Shown here in pieces: positions 46,206-55,215 of a stretch of 64,000 nt of DNA; position 1 is the stretch's first letter; every line of letters begins with the position of its first letter. This DNA comes from ZC4RG30 sp046347045 (GTDB taxonomy: Bacteria; Pseudomonadota; Gammaproteobacteria; Steroidobacterales; Steroidobacteraceae). The notes beneath the pieces are model-generated. The model was not told the DNA's origin. It saw only the letters and a list, made by a program, of their open reading frames with translations, and ran no database searches. Location of the stretch: contig JAXMGX010000011.1 in the NCBI GenBank assembly GCA_046347045.1, positions 1-64,000 of the forward strand, in the 5' to 3' direction. Position numbers and translations under genes: made by a program.

Positions 46206-48535
46206 GTCAGTCATCATCCGTGTCCGGTGGGGCCCGCTTCACGCAGGCGGTGCTCAAGGCGATCCGCGAAAGCGTCGCCATCGCAATGATCGTCGTCGCG
46301 CTGGTGCTGCTCACGGCGCTGTTCACCTTTTCGCCTGCCGATCCGGGCTGGTCCTATTCGGGCGAGGGCGGGCCGGTGGAGAACCGCGTCGGCCCCTTCG
46401 GCGCGCTGATGGCCGATCTGCTGTATTTCCTGTTCGGCAAGCCGGCGTACCTGCTGCCCATCATGCTGCTGGTGGCCGCCTGGCTGCTGTTCCGCAACCG
46501 CTTCTCCGACCTGCAGCCGGTCACGCGCGCCAACGCCGCGGTTCGCGTCGGCGGATTCCTGCTGCTGCTGGCCGCGAGCTGCGGCCTCACCAGCCTGCAC
46601 TGGGCCGCCGATGGATTGCGCGCCACCGCCGGTGGCGTGCTGGGACAGGCCGTGGGTCCGGGCCTTGCCGCGGGCCTGAAGCCACTGGGCGCCACGCTGC
46701 TGCTGCTGGCCGCCTGGATGGCAGGCGCCGCGCTGGCATTCCATGTGTCGTGGATCAACGTGATGGATGGCATCGGACGCGGCTTCTGGCGGGCCGTGTC
46801 CTGGTTCAAGGGGTGGCTGGGCACCCGGCGCGATGTCACCGAAGGCCAGGAGCGCAAGCGCGAACGCGCCGAAGTGGTGCGGCAGGACAAGGAAAAGAAG
46901 AAAGCCACGCCGCGTGTGGTGCCCGTCATCGAGCAGCCCGCGCCGGCGGTCGAAAAGAGCGAACGCGCCCAGGCCGAGCGGCAGGTCACGCTGTTCGATT
47001 CGCCCAAGGATGGCGCGCTGCCGCCGATGAACCTGCTCGACGATCCGCCGGAGCGCGTGGCGGCCTATTCGCCCGATGCGCTTGAAGCCATGTCGCGCCT
47101 GGTGGAAATCAAGCTCAGGGATTTCGGCGTCGAGGTCGAAGTGGTCGCCGTGCATCCGGGGCCCGTGGTCACCCGCTTCGAGATGCAGCCGGCGCCGGGC
47201 GTGAAGGTCAGCCAGATCTCCGGCCTTGCCAAGGACCTGGCGCGCGCGCTGTCGGCCATCTCGGTGCGCGTGGTCGAGGTCATCCCCGGCAAGTCGGTGA
47301 TGGGCCTGGAGATCCCCAACGAGAAGCGCGAGATGGTCACGCTGGGCGAGATCATCAAGTCGCGTTCCTACGAGGAAGTGAACTCGCCGCTGACGCTGGC
47401 GCTGGGCAAGGACATCGGCGGCAACCCCGTCGTCGCGGACCTGGCGCGCATGCCGCATCTGCTCATCGCCGGCACCACCGGCTCCGGCAAATCGGTGGGC
47501 ATCAACGCCATGGTGCTGTCGCTGCTGTACAAGAGCACGGCGGAACATGTGCGGCTGATCATGATCGACCCGAAGATGCTGGAACTGTCGGTGTACGAGG
47601 GCATTCCGCACCTGCTGGCGCCGGTGGTCACCGACATGAAGCAGGCGGCCAATGCGCTGCGCTGGTCGGTGGCCGAGATGGAGCGCCGCTACCAGCTCAT
47701 GGCGGCCCTGGGCGTGCGCAACATCGGCGGCTTCAACAAGAAGGTGCGCGAGGCGAACGAGGGCGGCAAGCCGATCAAGGATCCGGTGATGATGCAGTAC
47801 GCGTCCACCGATCCCACCTTCGATCAGAGCAAGATTCCGGACCTTGTGCCACTGCCCTACATCGTCGTCATCATCGACGAGCTGGCCGACCTGATGATGA
47901 TCGTCGGCAAGAAGGTGGAAGAGCTCATCGCGCGACTGGCGCAGAAGGCGCGCGCCTCGGGCATCCATCTCATCCTCGCCACGCAGCGTCCCTCGGTGGA
48001 CGTCATCACCGGCCTCATCAAGGCCAACATCCCTACACGCATCGCCTTCCAGGTGTCGGCCAAGGTCGATTCCCGCACCATCCTCGACCAGGGCGGCGCC
48101 GAGTCGCTGCTGGGGCATGGCGACATGCTGTACCTGCCACCCGGTACCTCGGTACCCAACCGCATCCACGGCGCCTTCGTGTCGGACGAGGAAGTGCATC
48201 GCGTGGTGACCGCGCTCAAGACCGCCGAGCCGCCGAACTACATCGAGGAAGTGTTGAACGGACCTTCCATGCCCATCCCTGGCATCAGCGGAGAAGAAGG
48301 CGCTGCCGGCATGGCGGGTGGCGATGCCGAACAGGATGCGCTGTACGACGAGGCGGTGAAGATCGTCATCAGCGAACGCAAGCCGTCGATCTCTTATGTG
48401 CAGCGACGGTTGAAGATCGGCTACAACCGTTCGGCGCGGCTGCTCGAGGCCATGGAGGCCGCCGGCGTGGTCGGACCGCTGCAGCCCAACGGATCGCGCG
48501 AAGTGCTGGTGCCCGGAGGTTCCGGTGAGGACTGA
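46202..48535 (+). CDS. ftsK: DNA translocase FtsK
   Basis: About 777 residues. Four membrane spans in the first 180 residues, a short linker, then the RecA-like motor with Walker A GTTGSGKS at about 424-431 and Walker B VVIIDELADLMM, and the KOPS-reading winged-helix gamma domain at the end (RKPSISYVQRRLKIGYNRSARLLEAME). It resolves chromosome dimers at the septum. The linker is much shorter than in E. coli FtsK (1329 aa). TTG 46202 is my choice; GTG 46139 in the same frame is possible. Confidence 0.93.
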   Translation: MSQSSSVSGGARFTQAVLKAIRESVAIAMIVVALVLLTALFTFSPADPGWSYSGEGGPVENRVGPFGALMADLLYFLFGKPAYLLPIMLLVAAWLLFRNRFSDLQPVTRANAAVRVGGFLLLLAASCGLTSLHWAADGLRATAGGVLGQAVGPGLAAGLKPLGATLLLLAAWMAGAALAFHVSWINVMDGIGRGFWRAVSWFKGWLGTRRDVTEGQERKRERAEVVRQDKEKKKATPRVVPVIEQPAPAVEKSERAQAERQVTLFDSPKDGALPPMNLLDDPPERVAAYSPDALEAMSRLVEIKLRDFGVEVEVVAVHPGPVVTRFEMQPAPGVKVSQISGLAKDLARALSAISVRVVEVIPGKSVMGLEIPNEKREMVTLGEIIKSRSYEEVNSPLTLALGKDIGGNPVVADLARMPHLLIAGTTGSGKSVGINAMVLSLLYKSTAEHVRLIMIDPKMLELSVYEGIPHLLAPVVTDMKQAANALRWSVAEMERRYQLMAALGVRNIGGFNKKVREANEGGKPIKDPVMMQYASTDPTFDQSKIPDLVPLPYIVVIIDELADLMMIVGKKVEELIARLAQKARASGIHLILATQRPSVDVITGLIKANIPTRIAFQVSAKVDSRTILDQGGAESLLGHGDMLYLPPGTSVPNRIHGAFVSDEEVHRVVTALKTAEPPNYIEEVLNGPSMPIPGISGEEGAAGMAGGDAEQDALYDEAVKIVISERKPSISYVQRRLKIGYNRSARLLEAMEAAGVVGPLQPNGSREVLVPGGSGED

Positions 48536-49229
48536 CCGGTTCGCAGCACTGGCGCTGGCATGCGCCGTGGTATTGGCGCCGGCCCTGCTGCCGGCGGCAA
48601 CGCCCGCAGTGATTCGGGCCCCTGAGGCCGCGGCAGCGACTGCTTCGCCCGCACCCACGGGTACCGTGCTCGACGCCTATCTGGCGAACCTCTCGACCTG
48701 GCAGGGGGCGTTCACGCAGACCGTCGTGGATTCGCGCGGCAAGCGCGTGGGCAATGGCCGCGGCCGTCTCACCATCGTGCGGCCCGGCCGGTTCCGCTGG
48801 GAGTCCGCGCCCGACGGCGCCGACGATGCGGTGCAGCTGCTGATCGCCGATGGCCGCAACCTGTGGTTCTATGATCGCGACCTGGACCAGGCCACGGTGA
48901 AGCCGCAGGCCGAAGCGCTGCCGCAGTCGCCGGCCATGCTGCTGGCCGGCGGTGCCGATCTGCGCGCGGCGTTCAAGGTCGCAGCCGGAGGCCGTCGTGA
49001 CGGCTTCGACTGGGTCAACGCCCAGCCGCGCGACACGCAGTCGGATTTCCGCGAGGCGCGCTTCGGCTTTCGTTCCGGCGAGCTGCAGCAGCTGGTGGTG
49101 GTCGACAAGCTGGGACAGCGCTCGACGCTGGTGTTCAGCGATGTACGCCGCAACGCCGACGTCGACCCTGCGCAGGTGAGTTTCACGCTGCCCAAGGGCG
49201 CCGACCTCATCGGCAAGCCGCTGCCGTGA
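48525..49229 (+). CDS. lolA: Outer-membrane lipoprotein carrier protein LolA
   Basis: 234 residues with a signal peptide (cut near LLPAATPA). The LolA core follows: LDAYLANLSTWQGAFTQTVVDSRGK, RFRWE, LWFYDRDLDQ and the C-terminal LVFSDVRRNADVDPAQVSFTLPKGAD. Ferries lipoproteins across the periplasm. GTG start with GGAGG ahead, overlapping ftsK by 11 nt; the ftsK-lolA-rarA-serS order is a classic gammaproteobacterial set. Confidence 0.96.
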   Translation: MRTDRFAALALACAVVLAPALLPAATPAVIRAPEAAAATASPAPTGTVLDAYLANLSTWQGAFTQTVVDSRGKRVGNGRGRLTIVRPGRFRWESAPDGADDAVQLLIADGRNLWFYDRDLDQATVKPQAEALPQSPAMLLAGGADLRAAFKVAAGGRRDGFDWVNAQPRDTQSDFREARFGFRSGELQQLVVVDKLGQRSTLVFSDVRRNADVDPAQVSFTLPKGADLIGKPLP

Positions 49230-49624
49230 ATCCCGTGCTTCGCCCCGAGCTGCGCTTCCGGCGGCTGTGGTTCGTCATGGGATTGGCGCTGGCGGCGTTC
49301 ATCCTCGTGCTCTGCCTGTTGCCCGGCAAGGACCTGCCGCAGATTCATCTGTGGGACAAGTTCGAACATGCATTGGCCTATGTGGCGCTGGCATTCCTGT
49401 TCGGCGGCATCGTGATCCGCCGGGATTACTTCTGGCTGGGCGTCAGCCTCGTGGCTTTCGGTGGATTCATCGAGCTGCTGCAGGCGCATGTGGGCCGCGA
49501 CGCCGAGTGGTTCGACCTGTTGGCCGATGCCATCGGCGTGGTGCTGGGCCTGTTGCTGGCCCTGACCCCGCTGGGCCTGTGGGCGCACTGGATCGAATCC
49601 CGGTTCACGGGAAGTCGCGCGTGA
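49226..49624 (+). CDS. VanZ-like membrane protein
   Basis: 132 residues, four predicted membrane spans, with the VanZ-like signature LPGKDLPQIHLWDKFEHALAY and a C-terminal EWFDLLADAIGVVLG. VanZ-like proteins have no agreed function outside teicoplanin resistance. Here it is inserted between lolA and rarA, overlapping both by 4 nt, so it is co-translated with core genes. Confidence 0.85.
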   Translation: MNPVLRPELRFRRLWFVMGLALAAFILVLCLLPGKDLPQIHLWDKFEHALAYVALAFLFGGIVIRRDYFWLGVSLVAFGGFIELLQAHVGRDAEWFDLLADAIGVVLGLLLALTPLGLWAHWIESRFTGSRA

Positions 49625-50949
49625 GCGAGCCGCTGCTGCGGCCGCTGGCCGACCGCATGCGGCCGCAGACCATCGACGAATTCGCTGGCCAGCGCCATCT
49701 GCTGGCGCCCGGCCGCGCGCTGCGCGTGGCGCTGGAGCGCGGCCAGTTGCATTCGATGATCCTGTGGGGTCCGCCCGGCACCGGCAAGACCACGCTGGCG
49801 CGCCTGTTCGCGCGCGCCATGGATGCCGAGTTCATCGCACTGTCGGCGGTGATGGCGGGCGTGAGGGACATCCGCGCCGCGGTGGAGCAGGCGCGGCAGT
49901 TCCGCGCGCTGGGCCGCGCCACGGTGCTGTTCCTCGACGAGGTGCACCGCTTCAACAAGGCCCAGCAGGACCTGTTCCTGCCCTTCGTCGAGGACGGCAC
50001 CATCGTGTTCATCGGCGCGACGACCGAGAATCCCTCATTCGAAGTGGTGGGCGCGCTGCTGTCGCGCGCCCGCGTGTATGTGCTGAAGTCGCTGGGCGCC
50101 GACGACATCAAGTCCGTGCTGCTGCGCGCGCTGGGCGATCGCGAGCGCGGCCTCGGCGGGCGCGCGCCCGGTGGCGTGGACTTCAGCATCGACGAGGAGG
50201 CGATTCAGGCGCTGTGCGCCGCGGCCGATGGCGATGCGCGGCGCGCGCTGGGCACGCTTGAAACCGCCGCTGATCTCGCCACCGGCGGCCACATCGGCGC
50301 CGACACCATCCAGGATCTTGCCGCCGGCACTCGCCGCCGCTTCGACAAGGGCGGCGACCAGTTCTTCGACCAGATCTCGGCGCTGCACAAGGCCGTGCGT
50401 GGCAGCGATCCGGATGCCTCGCTGTACTGGCTGGCGCGCATGCTCGATGGCGGCTGCGATCCAGCCTACCTCGCGCGGCGCATCACCCGCATGGCCGTGG
50501 AGGACATCGGTCTCGGCGATCCGCGCGCGCTGCCGCTGGCGCTGGAAGCCTGGCAGGCCTACGAACGGCTCGGCAGCCCCGAGGGCGAGCTGGCGCTGGC
50601 CGAATGCGTGGTGTTCCTGGCCGTGGCGCCCAAGAGCAATGCGGTGTACACGGCCTGGGGCATGGCCCGCGAGGATGTGGAAAAGTACGGCACGCTCGAC
50701 GTGCCCGCGCGCTTTCGCAACGCGCCCACGAAGCTGATGCGCGAGCTGGGCCATGGCCAGGGCTATCGTTACGCGCATGACGAAGCGGACGCCTATGCCG
50801 CCGGCGAGCGCTATCTGCCCGATGAAATGCCCGACCGGCGCTATTATTCCCCGGTGCAGCGCGGCTTCGAGATCCGCATCGCCGAGGCCATGGCCCGGCG
50901 CCGCCTGCTTGACACCCGGAACAAAGAGACCGACAGGAAAGACAAGTGA
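49621..50949 (+). CDS. rarA: Replication-associated recombination protein RarA
   Basis: 442-residue AAA+ ATPase (MgsA). N-terminal RPQTIDEFAGQRHLLAPG, Walker A GPPGTGKTT at about 52-60, Walker B LFLDEVHRFNK, then the tetramerisation domain with RRITRMAVEDIGLGDPRAL. It acts at stalled forks. GTG start overlaps the VanZ-like stop; its own stop overlaps the serS GTG. Confidence 0.96.
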   Translation: MSEPLLRPLADRMRPQTIDEFAGQRHLLAPGRALRVALERGQLHSMILWGPPGTGKTTLARLFARAMDAEFIALSAVMAGVRDIRAAVEQARQFRALGRATVLFLDEVHRFNKAQQDLFLPFVEDGTIVFIGATTENPSFEVVGALLSRARVYVLKSLGADDIKSVLLRALGDRERGLGGRAPGGVDFSIDEEAIQALCAAADGDARRALGTLETAADLATGGHIGADTIQDLAAGTRRRFDKGGDQFFDQISALHKAVRGSDPDASLYWLARMLDGGCDPAYLARRITRMAVEDIGLGDPRALPLALEAWQAYERLGSPEGELALAECVVFLAVAPKSNAVYTAWGMAREDVEKYGTLDVPARFRNAPTKLMRELGHGQGYRYAHDEADAYAAGERYLPDEMPDRRYYSPVQRGFEIRIAEAMARRRLLDTRNKETDRKDK

Positions 50950-52229
50950 TCGACCCGAAACTGCTGCGCGCCACGCCCGAGGCGGTGGCCGCCAATCTCG
51001 CCCGGCGGGGCTTCAAGTTCGACGTGGCCGCGTATGTGAATCTCGAGGAGCGCCGCAAGGCCGCGCAGATCGAGGCCGACCGCGTGCGCGCCGAGCGCAA
51101 TGCCACCGCGAAGCAGGTGGGCATGGCCAAGGGCAGGGGCGAAGATGCCGCGCCGCTGATCGCCCGCGGCGAACAACTCGCGCAGCAGCTCGTCGATGCC
51201 GAGGCGGCGATCAACGGCGTGCAGGCCGAACTCGACGCGCTGCAGCTCGGCCTGCCCAACCTGCTGCAGGATTCAGTGCCCGATGGCACGGATGAAAACG
51301 CGAACCGTGAAGTGCGCCGCTGGGGCACGCCGCGCACATTCGACTTCACGCCCCGCGATCACGTGGAACTGGGCGAGCGCCTGGCGCGGGGCATGGACTT
51401 CGAAGCCGGCGCGCGCATCGCGGGCAGCCGCTTCGTGGTGCTGCGCCATGACATCGCGCGGCTGCATCGCGCGCTGGGGCAGTTCATGCTCGACCTGCAC
51501 ACGCGCGAGCATGGCTACACCGAGGTGTATGTTCCCTACCTGGCCTCGCCGGCGTCGCTGAAAGGCACGGGACAGCTGCCGAAGTTCGAGGCCGATCTGT
51601 TCGCGGTGCGCAGCGAGCAGAACTACTACCTCATCCCCACCGCCGAAGTGCCGGTGACCAACCTGGTACGCGACCAGATCCTGGAAGCCGATGCATTGCC
51701 GCTGAAGCTGGTGGCGCATTCGCCGTGTTTCCGTTCGGAGGCGGGTTCGGCCGGCAAGGACACGCGCGGCATGATCCGTCAGCACCAGTTCGACAAGGTG
51801 GAGGTGGTGCAGATCGTGGCGCCCGACAAATCGCAGGCCGCGCACGAGGAACTCACCGCGCATGCCGAGGCCGTGCTGCAGCGGCTGGAACTGCCGTACC
51901 GCGTGATGGCGCTGTGCGCCGGCGACATCGGCAATGCCAGCTCGAAGACCTATGACCTCGAGGTGTGGCTGCCGGGCCAGCAGAAATTCCGCGAGATCTC
52001 CTCGTGCAGCAATTTCGGCGACTACCAGGCGCGGCGCATGCAGGCGCGCTGGCGCAATCCAGCCACCGGCAAACCCGAACCCGTGCACACGTTGAACGGC
52101 TCGGGCCTGGCCGTGGGCCGCACCCTGGTGGCGGTGATGGAAAACGGCCAGAACGCCGACGGGTCGATCACGATACCGGCCGCCTTGCGGCCTTACTTCG
52201 GCGCGGAGAAAATCGCCGCGCGCCAGTAG
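50946..52229 (+). CDS. serS: Serine--tRNA ligase
   Basis: 427-residue class II synthetase. Start IDPKLLRATPEAVAANLARRG and a long antiparallel coiled coil (about 35-100) that holds the tRNA-Ser variable arm. Motif 2 is FRSEAGSAGKDTRGMIRQHQF-like (about 258-278) and motif 3 is GSGLAVGRTLVAVMEN. GTG start overlaps rarA. A tRNA-Ser gene occurs 8 kb away but is unrelated in expression. Confidence 0.97.
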   Translation: MIDPKLLRATPEAVAANLARRGFKFDVAAYVNLEERRKAAQIEADRVRAERNATAKQVGMAKGRGEDAAPLIARGEQLAQQLVDAEAAINGVQAELDALQLGLPNLLQDSVPDGTDENANREVRRWGTPRTFDFTPRDHVELGERLARGMDFEAGARIAGSRFVVLRHDIARLHRALGQFMLDLHTREHGYTEVYVPYLASPASLKGTGQLPKFEADLFAVRSEQNYYLIPTAEVPVTNLVRDQILEADALPLKLVAHSPCFRSEAGSAGKDTRGMIRQHQFDKVEVVQIVAPDKSQAAHEELTAHAEAVLQRLELPYRVMALCAGDIGNASSKTYDLEVWLPGQQKFREISSCSNFGDYQARRMQARWRNPATGKPEPVHTLNGSGLAVGRTLVAVMENGQNADGSITIPAALRPYFGAEKIAARQ

Positions 52230-52261
52230 AACAAGAAGGCGAAGAATCCGGGGGGAGAAGA

Positions 52262-53563
52262 ATGGCGAAGAAATCTTCTGCCGCGGCCGCGTGCATCGTG
52301 GTCGCGACGCTGTTGCTGCAGGCCTGTTCCAGCCGCGATGGCGCCACTGCCGATGCCGCAGCGAAGACCGCGGATGCCGCATCGAAGGCCCCGGACGTCG
52401 CCGAGGGTTCCCCGCTCGAGACCCGCGAGCGCAACGGCAAGGACTACCAGCCCGCTTTCGCAGGCCAGACGCGCGCACCGGGCATCCGCAACGGCCTGCA
52501 GCCGGAGGTGCAGGTGGTGACAGCGGGTCTCGCGCTGCCATTCGGCGTCGAGTCGCTGCCCGATGGGCGCCTGCTGGTGGCGGAAAAGCCCGGGCGCCTG
52601 CGCATCATCACCGCCGATGGCCGGGTTTCGCCCCCCGTGGAAGGGCTTCCCACCATCCACTACAAGGGACAGGCGGGCCTGCTGGACGTGGGGCTCGACC
52701 CGGGCTTTGCGACCAACAAGATCATCTACTTCTGCTTTGCCGACCTGCGATCGAAAGACGCCGGCGGAATCTCACTGGCCCGCGCCCGGCTGGAGGAAGA
52801 AGCCGGCAAGGCGAAGCTCGTCGATGTGAAGGTTATCTTCCACCAGTTGCCGGACATGGTCTCGGACCGGCAGGTGGGATCACGCATCGTCTTCGGCAAG
52901 GACGGCAAGCTGTACGTCACCATGGGAGAGCGGGGCGTGGAGGGCGCCGTGGGGCAGGCGCAGGATCTGCACAGCCACTTCGGCAAGGTGATTCGCATCA
53001 ACAGCGATGGCAGCGTGCCGAAGGACAACCCCTTCGTGGGACGCGCCGATGCTTATCCGGAGATCTGGTCGTATGGCCACCGCAACCAGCAGGCGATGGA
53101 CGTAGACCCTGTGACAGGCGACCTCTGGGTGATCGAGCATGGCCCGCGCGGCGGCGATGAGCTGAACCTCATCAAGCGCGGCGCCAACTACGGCTGGCCC
53201 ATCATCACCTACGGCATCGATTATCCCGGCAACAAGGTGGGCGAGGGCATCACGCAGAAGGAAGGCATGGAGCAGCCCGTCTACTACTGGGACCCTGTAA
53301 TCGCGCCTTCCGGCATGATCGTGTACCACGGCGACATGTTCCCGGAATGGAAGGGAAGCATCTTCGTCGGCGGCCTGGTGGGCATGAAGGTGGTCCGCCT
53401 GCAGATGAAGGACGGCAAGGTGGCGGCCGAACAATGGCTGCTGCAGGACCGGCACAAGCGCATTCGCGATGTCCAGCAGGGAGCCGATGGCGCCATCTAC
53501 GTGCTCACCGAGTCCGGTGAGAATTCCGAGTTGCTGCGGCTGACGCGGAAGAAGGGCGGCTAG
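52262..53563 (+). CDS. PQQ-dependent sugar dehydrogenase-like lipoprotein (aldose dehydrogenase type)
   Basis: 433 residues with a lipobox (LLLQAC, Cys 21), an Ala-rich linker and the six-blade GSDH propeller: LPFGVESLPDGRLLVAEKPGRL, GLLDVGLDPGF, IWSYGHRNQQAMDVDP and EHGPRGGDELNLIKRGANYGWP. Relatives such as E. coli YliI (Asd) oxidise aldoses with PQQ outside the inner membrane. PQQ synthesis genes are not in the window. 32 bp after serS on the same strand, so possibly read through. Confidence 0.9.
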   Translation: MAKKSSAAAACIVVATLLLQACSSRDGATADAAAKTADAASKAPDVAEGSPLETRERNGKDYQPAFAGQTRAPGIRNGLQPEVQVVTAGLALPFGVESLPDGRLLVAEKPGRLRIITADGRVSPPVEGLPTIHYKGQAGLLDVGLDPGFATNKIIYFCFADLRSKDAGGISLARARLEEEAGKAKLVDVKVIFHQLPDMVSDRQVGSRIVFGKDGKLYVTMGERGVEGAVGQAQDLHSHFGKVIRINSDGSVPKDNPFVGRADAYPEIWSYGHRNQQAMDVDPVTGDLWVIEHGPRGGDELNLIKRGANYGWPIITYGIDYPGNKVGEGITQKEGMEQPVYYWDPVIAPSGMIVYHGDMFPEWKGSIFVGGLVGMKVVRLQMKDGKVAAEQWLLQDRHKRIRDVQQGADGAIYVLTESGENSELLRLTRKKGG

Positions 53564-55023
53564 TATCGCTTCAGCAGCGCCGTGAGATCGGCCCTGGCTG
53601 CCGACATGGCGCGCTCCCGTCCCACCTGCGGCAGACGCTCGCTGCCGTTCACGATGATGGCAAACGCCATCCAGCCGCCGTTGCGCTTGCGCAGGTAGCC
53701 GGCAATCGCATTCACCGACACGGGGTCGGTGAGCGAGCCGGTCTTGAGCGCCACGCGATCCTGGAACTCGTCGCTGCCGTTCTGCAGGAACTCGAAGGCG
53801 GCATCGCGCGGCACCACGAAGCTGCCGTAGAAGGCCGGGAAGCGCCGTGGATCGCGGTATTCATGCGCCAGCACCGCAATGAAGTCGCGCGCCGACAGCC
53901 GGTTGCTGGTGGTGAGCCCGCTGCCGCTTTCCAGCAGAGGACCCTCGCCGGATTCCAGCTTCAGCGCGACGCGGGCCTCGCGCGCCATGTCGCCCAGCAC
54001 CTTCGATGCAGCGGCCAATGAAGCCGGCGGCGCGCGATTGCGCTCCAGCGCCGCGTCCATGGTGAGCACGTCGGCAATGTAGTTGTTCGACCAGCGCATC
54101 ATCCGGCCCACCTGCTCCTGCAGCAGCAGGCCTTCCACGCGCGCCAGCACCTGCGTGGCCGCGGGCACGGCGATCTGGGTTTCCACGCCACCACTGACGG
54201 CCACACCGGTCTGCAGCAGCATCGAGCGCAGCAACTGCCCCGCGCCCAGTGCCGGATCGGACATGGCGCGATGCACCTGGCGCAGCTCGCCGCTGGCGAT
54301 GGTGCCGCCCACCTCGATGCGATCTCCATTGTCATCGGTGTAGCGGTCGATGCGCGGCATGCCGCCCGTGCCCGACTGCACGCGGCCGGTGAGCGGGATC
54401 GGCAGGTCTCCGGACGCGCAGCCGCCCACCTGCGCCGGCTGTCCACTGGCCTGGCCGCGCACGGCGATGCACCAGCTGCCGTAGTTCACGCCGATGGCGC
54501 TGGGGGCGGCGTTGTAGGCGCGCGAACTGCGGCGCAGCGCCCGGCAGCGATCCAGCGTATCGCACCCCAGTTCGCCAAAGGCGCGCGCTCCACGACGACT
54601 CGGCCGGAAACCCAGGCCAACCCGGCGGCCCGCACCAGGCGGCCAGGCCCCACAGCGTGGTCTCATCGAGCGTGGCATCGCCACTGCCGCGCAGCACCAG
54701 ATCGCCGCGAAGCTGCCCATCGCGAGGCAGCGCGGTGGCGCGCACTTCGGTGGCGAAGGTCTTGTCCGGTGGCCAGGGACAGCGCCGCGGCGGCCACCAT
54801 GATCTTGGACAGCGACGCGGGCGTCAGCCGCGTACTGGCACCCAGCGCAGCCAGGAGGTGCTGCCCCGGCATTCCACACCTCCGCGCGACGCGCGCGCCC
54901 TGCGCAACGAGACGGAAAGCTGGTCGAAGCGCTGGCGCGGAGGAGGTCGCCGGTTCGGCGGCGTGCAGCGGCTGCTGCCGCGCACAGCAGCGCGCCTGGC
55001 AGCAGCCGCTGATGCAGTTCCAC
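53560..55023 (-). pseudogene. dacB: PBP4-type D-alanyl-D-alanine carboxypeptidase/endopeptidase, frameshifted
   Basis: Peptidase S13 (PBP4/DacB) gene in pieces. The C-terminal part (53560 to about 54590) is one clean frame with the SxN motif in RWSNNYIADV and KTG in ALKTGSLTDP. The SxxK motif (TPASLSKIMVAAA, about 54785-54830) and the segment ATALPRDGQLRGDLVLRGSGDATLDE (about 54665-54745) are well conserved but in other frames. At least four indels are needed between 54590 and 55023. All three catalytic motifs survive, so the damage may be sequence error. The 5' end (GTG 55023) is approximate. Confidence 0.75.
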
Positions 55024-55211
55024 TTCTGGTCGAGCTGGGCGCGGAAGAATTCGCCGGCCGTCATCGGCGTGGCGCCGGGCTGGGTGCGTTGCATGTGGGC
55101 GACGTACTTGTCGTAGGCATCGTCGCCCGTCACGCCCCGCAGCAGCGAAAGGCCCGCCGACAGGAACTGCCGGGCGGAATCCCTTGCCTGCTTCGGGCCG
55201 AACTTCTGCAT
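54999..55211 (-). CDS. ybdD: YbdD/YjiX family small protein (CstA partner)
   Basis: About 71 residues: MQKFGPKQARDSARQFLSAG, then GVTGDDAYDKYVAHMQRTQP and TPMTAGEFFRAQLDQKW, ending near a Cys-Cys as in the YbdD/YjiX family. It normally follows cstA-type pyruvate/peptide transporter genes and is needed for their activity. ATG 55211 lies 4 nt after the cstA stop. No stop codon appears at the expected place; the frame runs on into dacB, so a nearby indel is suspected and the 3' end is an estimate. Confidence 0.7.
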
Positions 55212-55215
55212 GGGA

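Noticed and set aside
46214..48658. 814-codon frame antisense to ftsK
   Set aside because: Same mirror effect; FtsK walker and gamma-domain motifs are clear on the plus strand.
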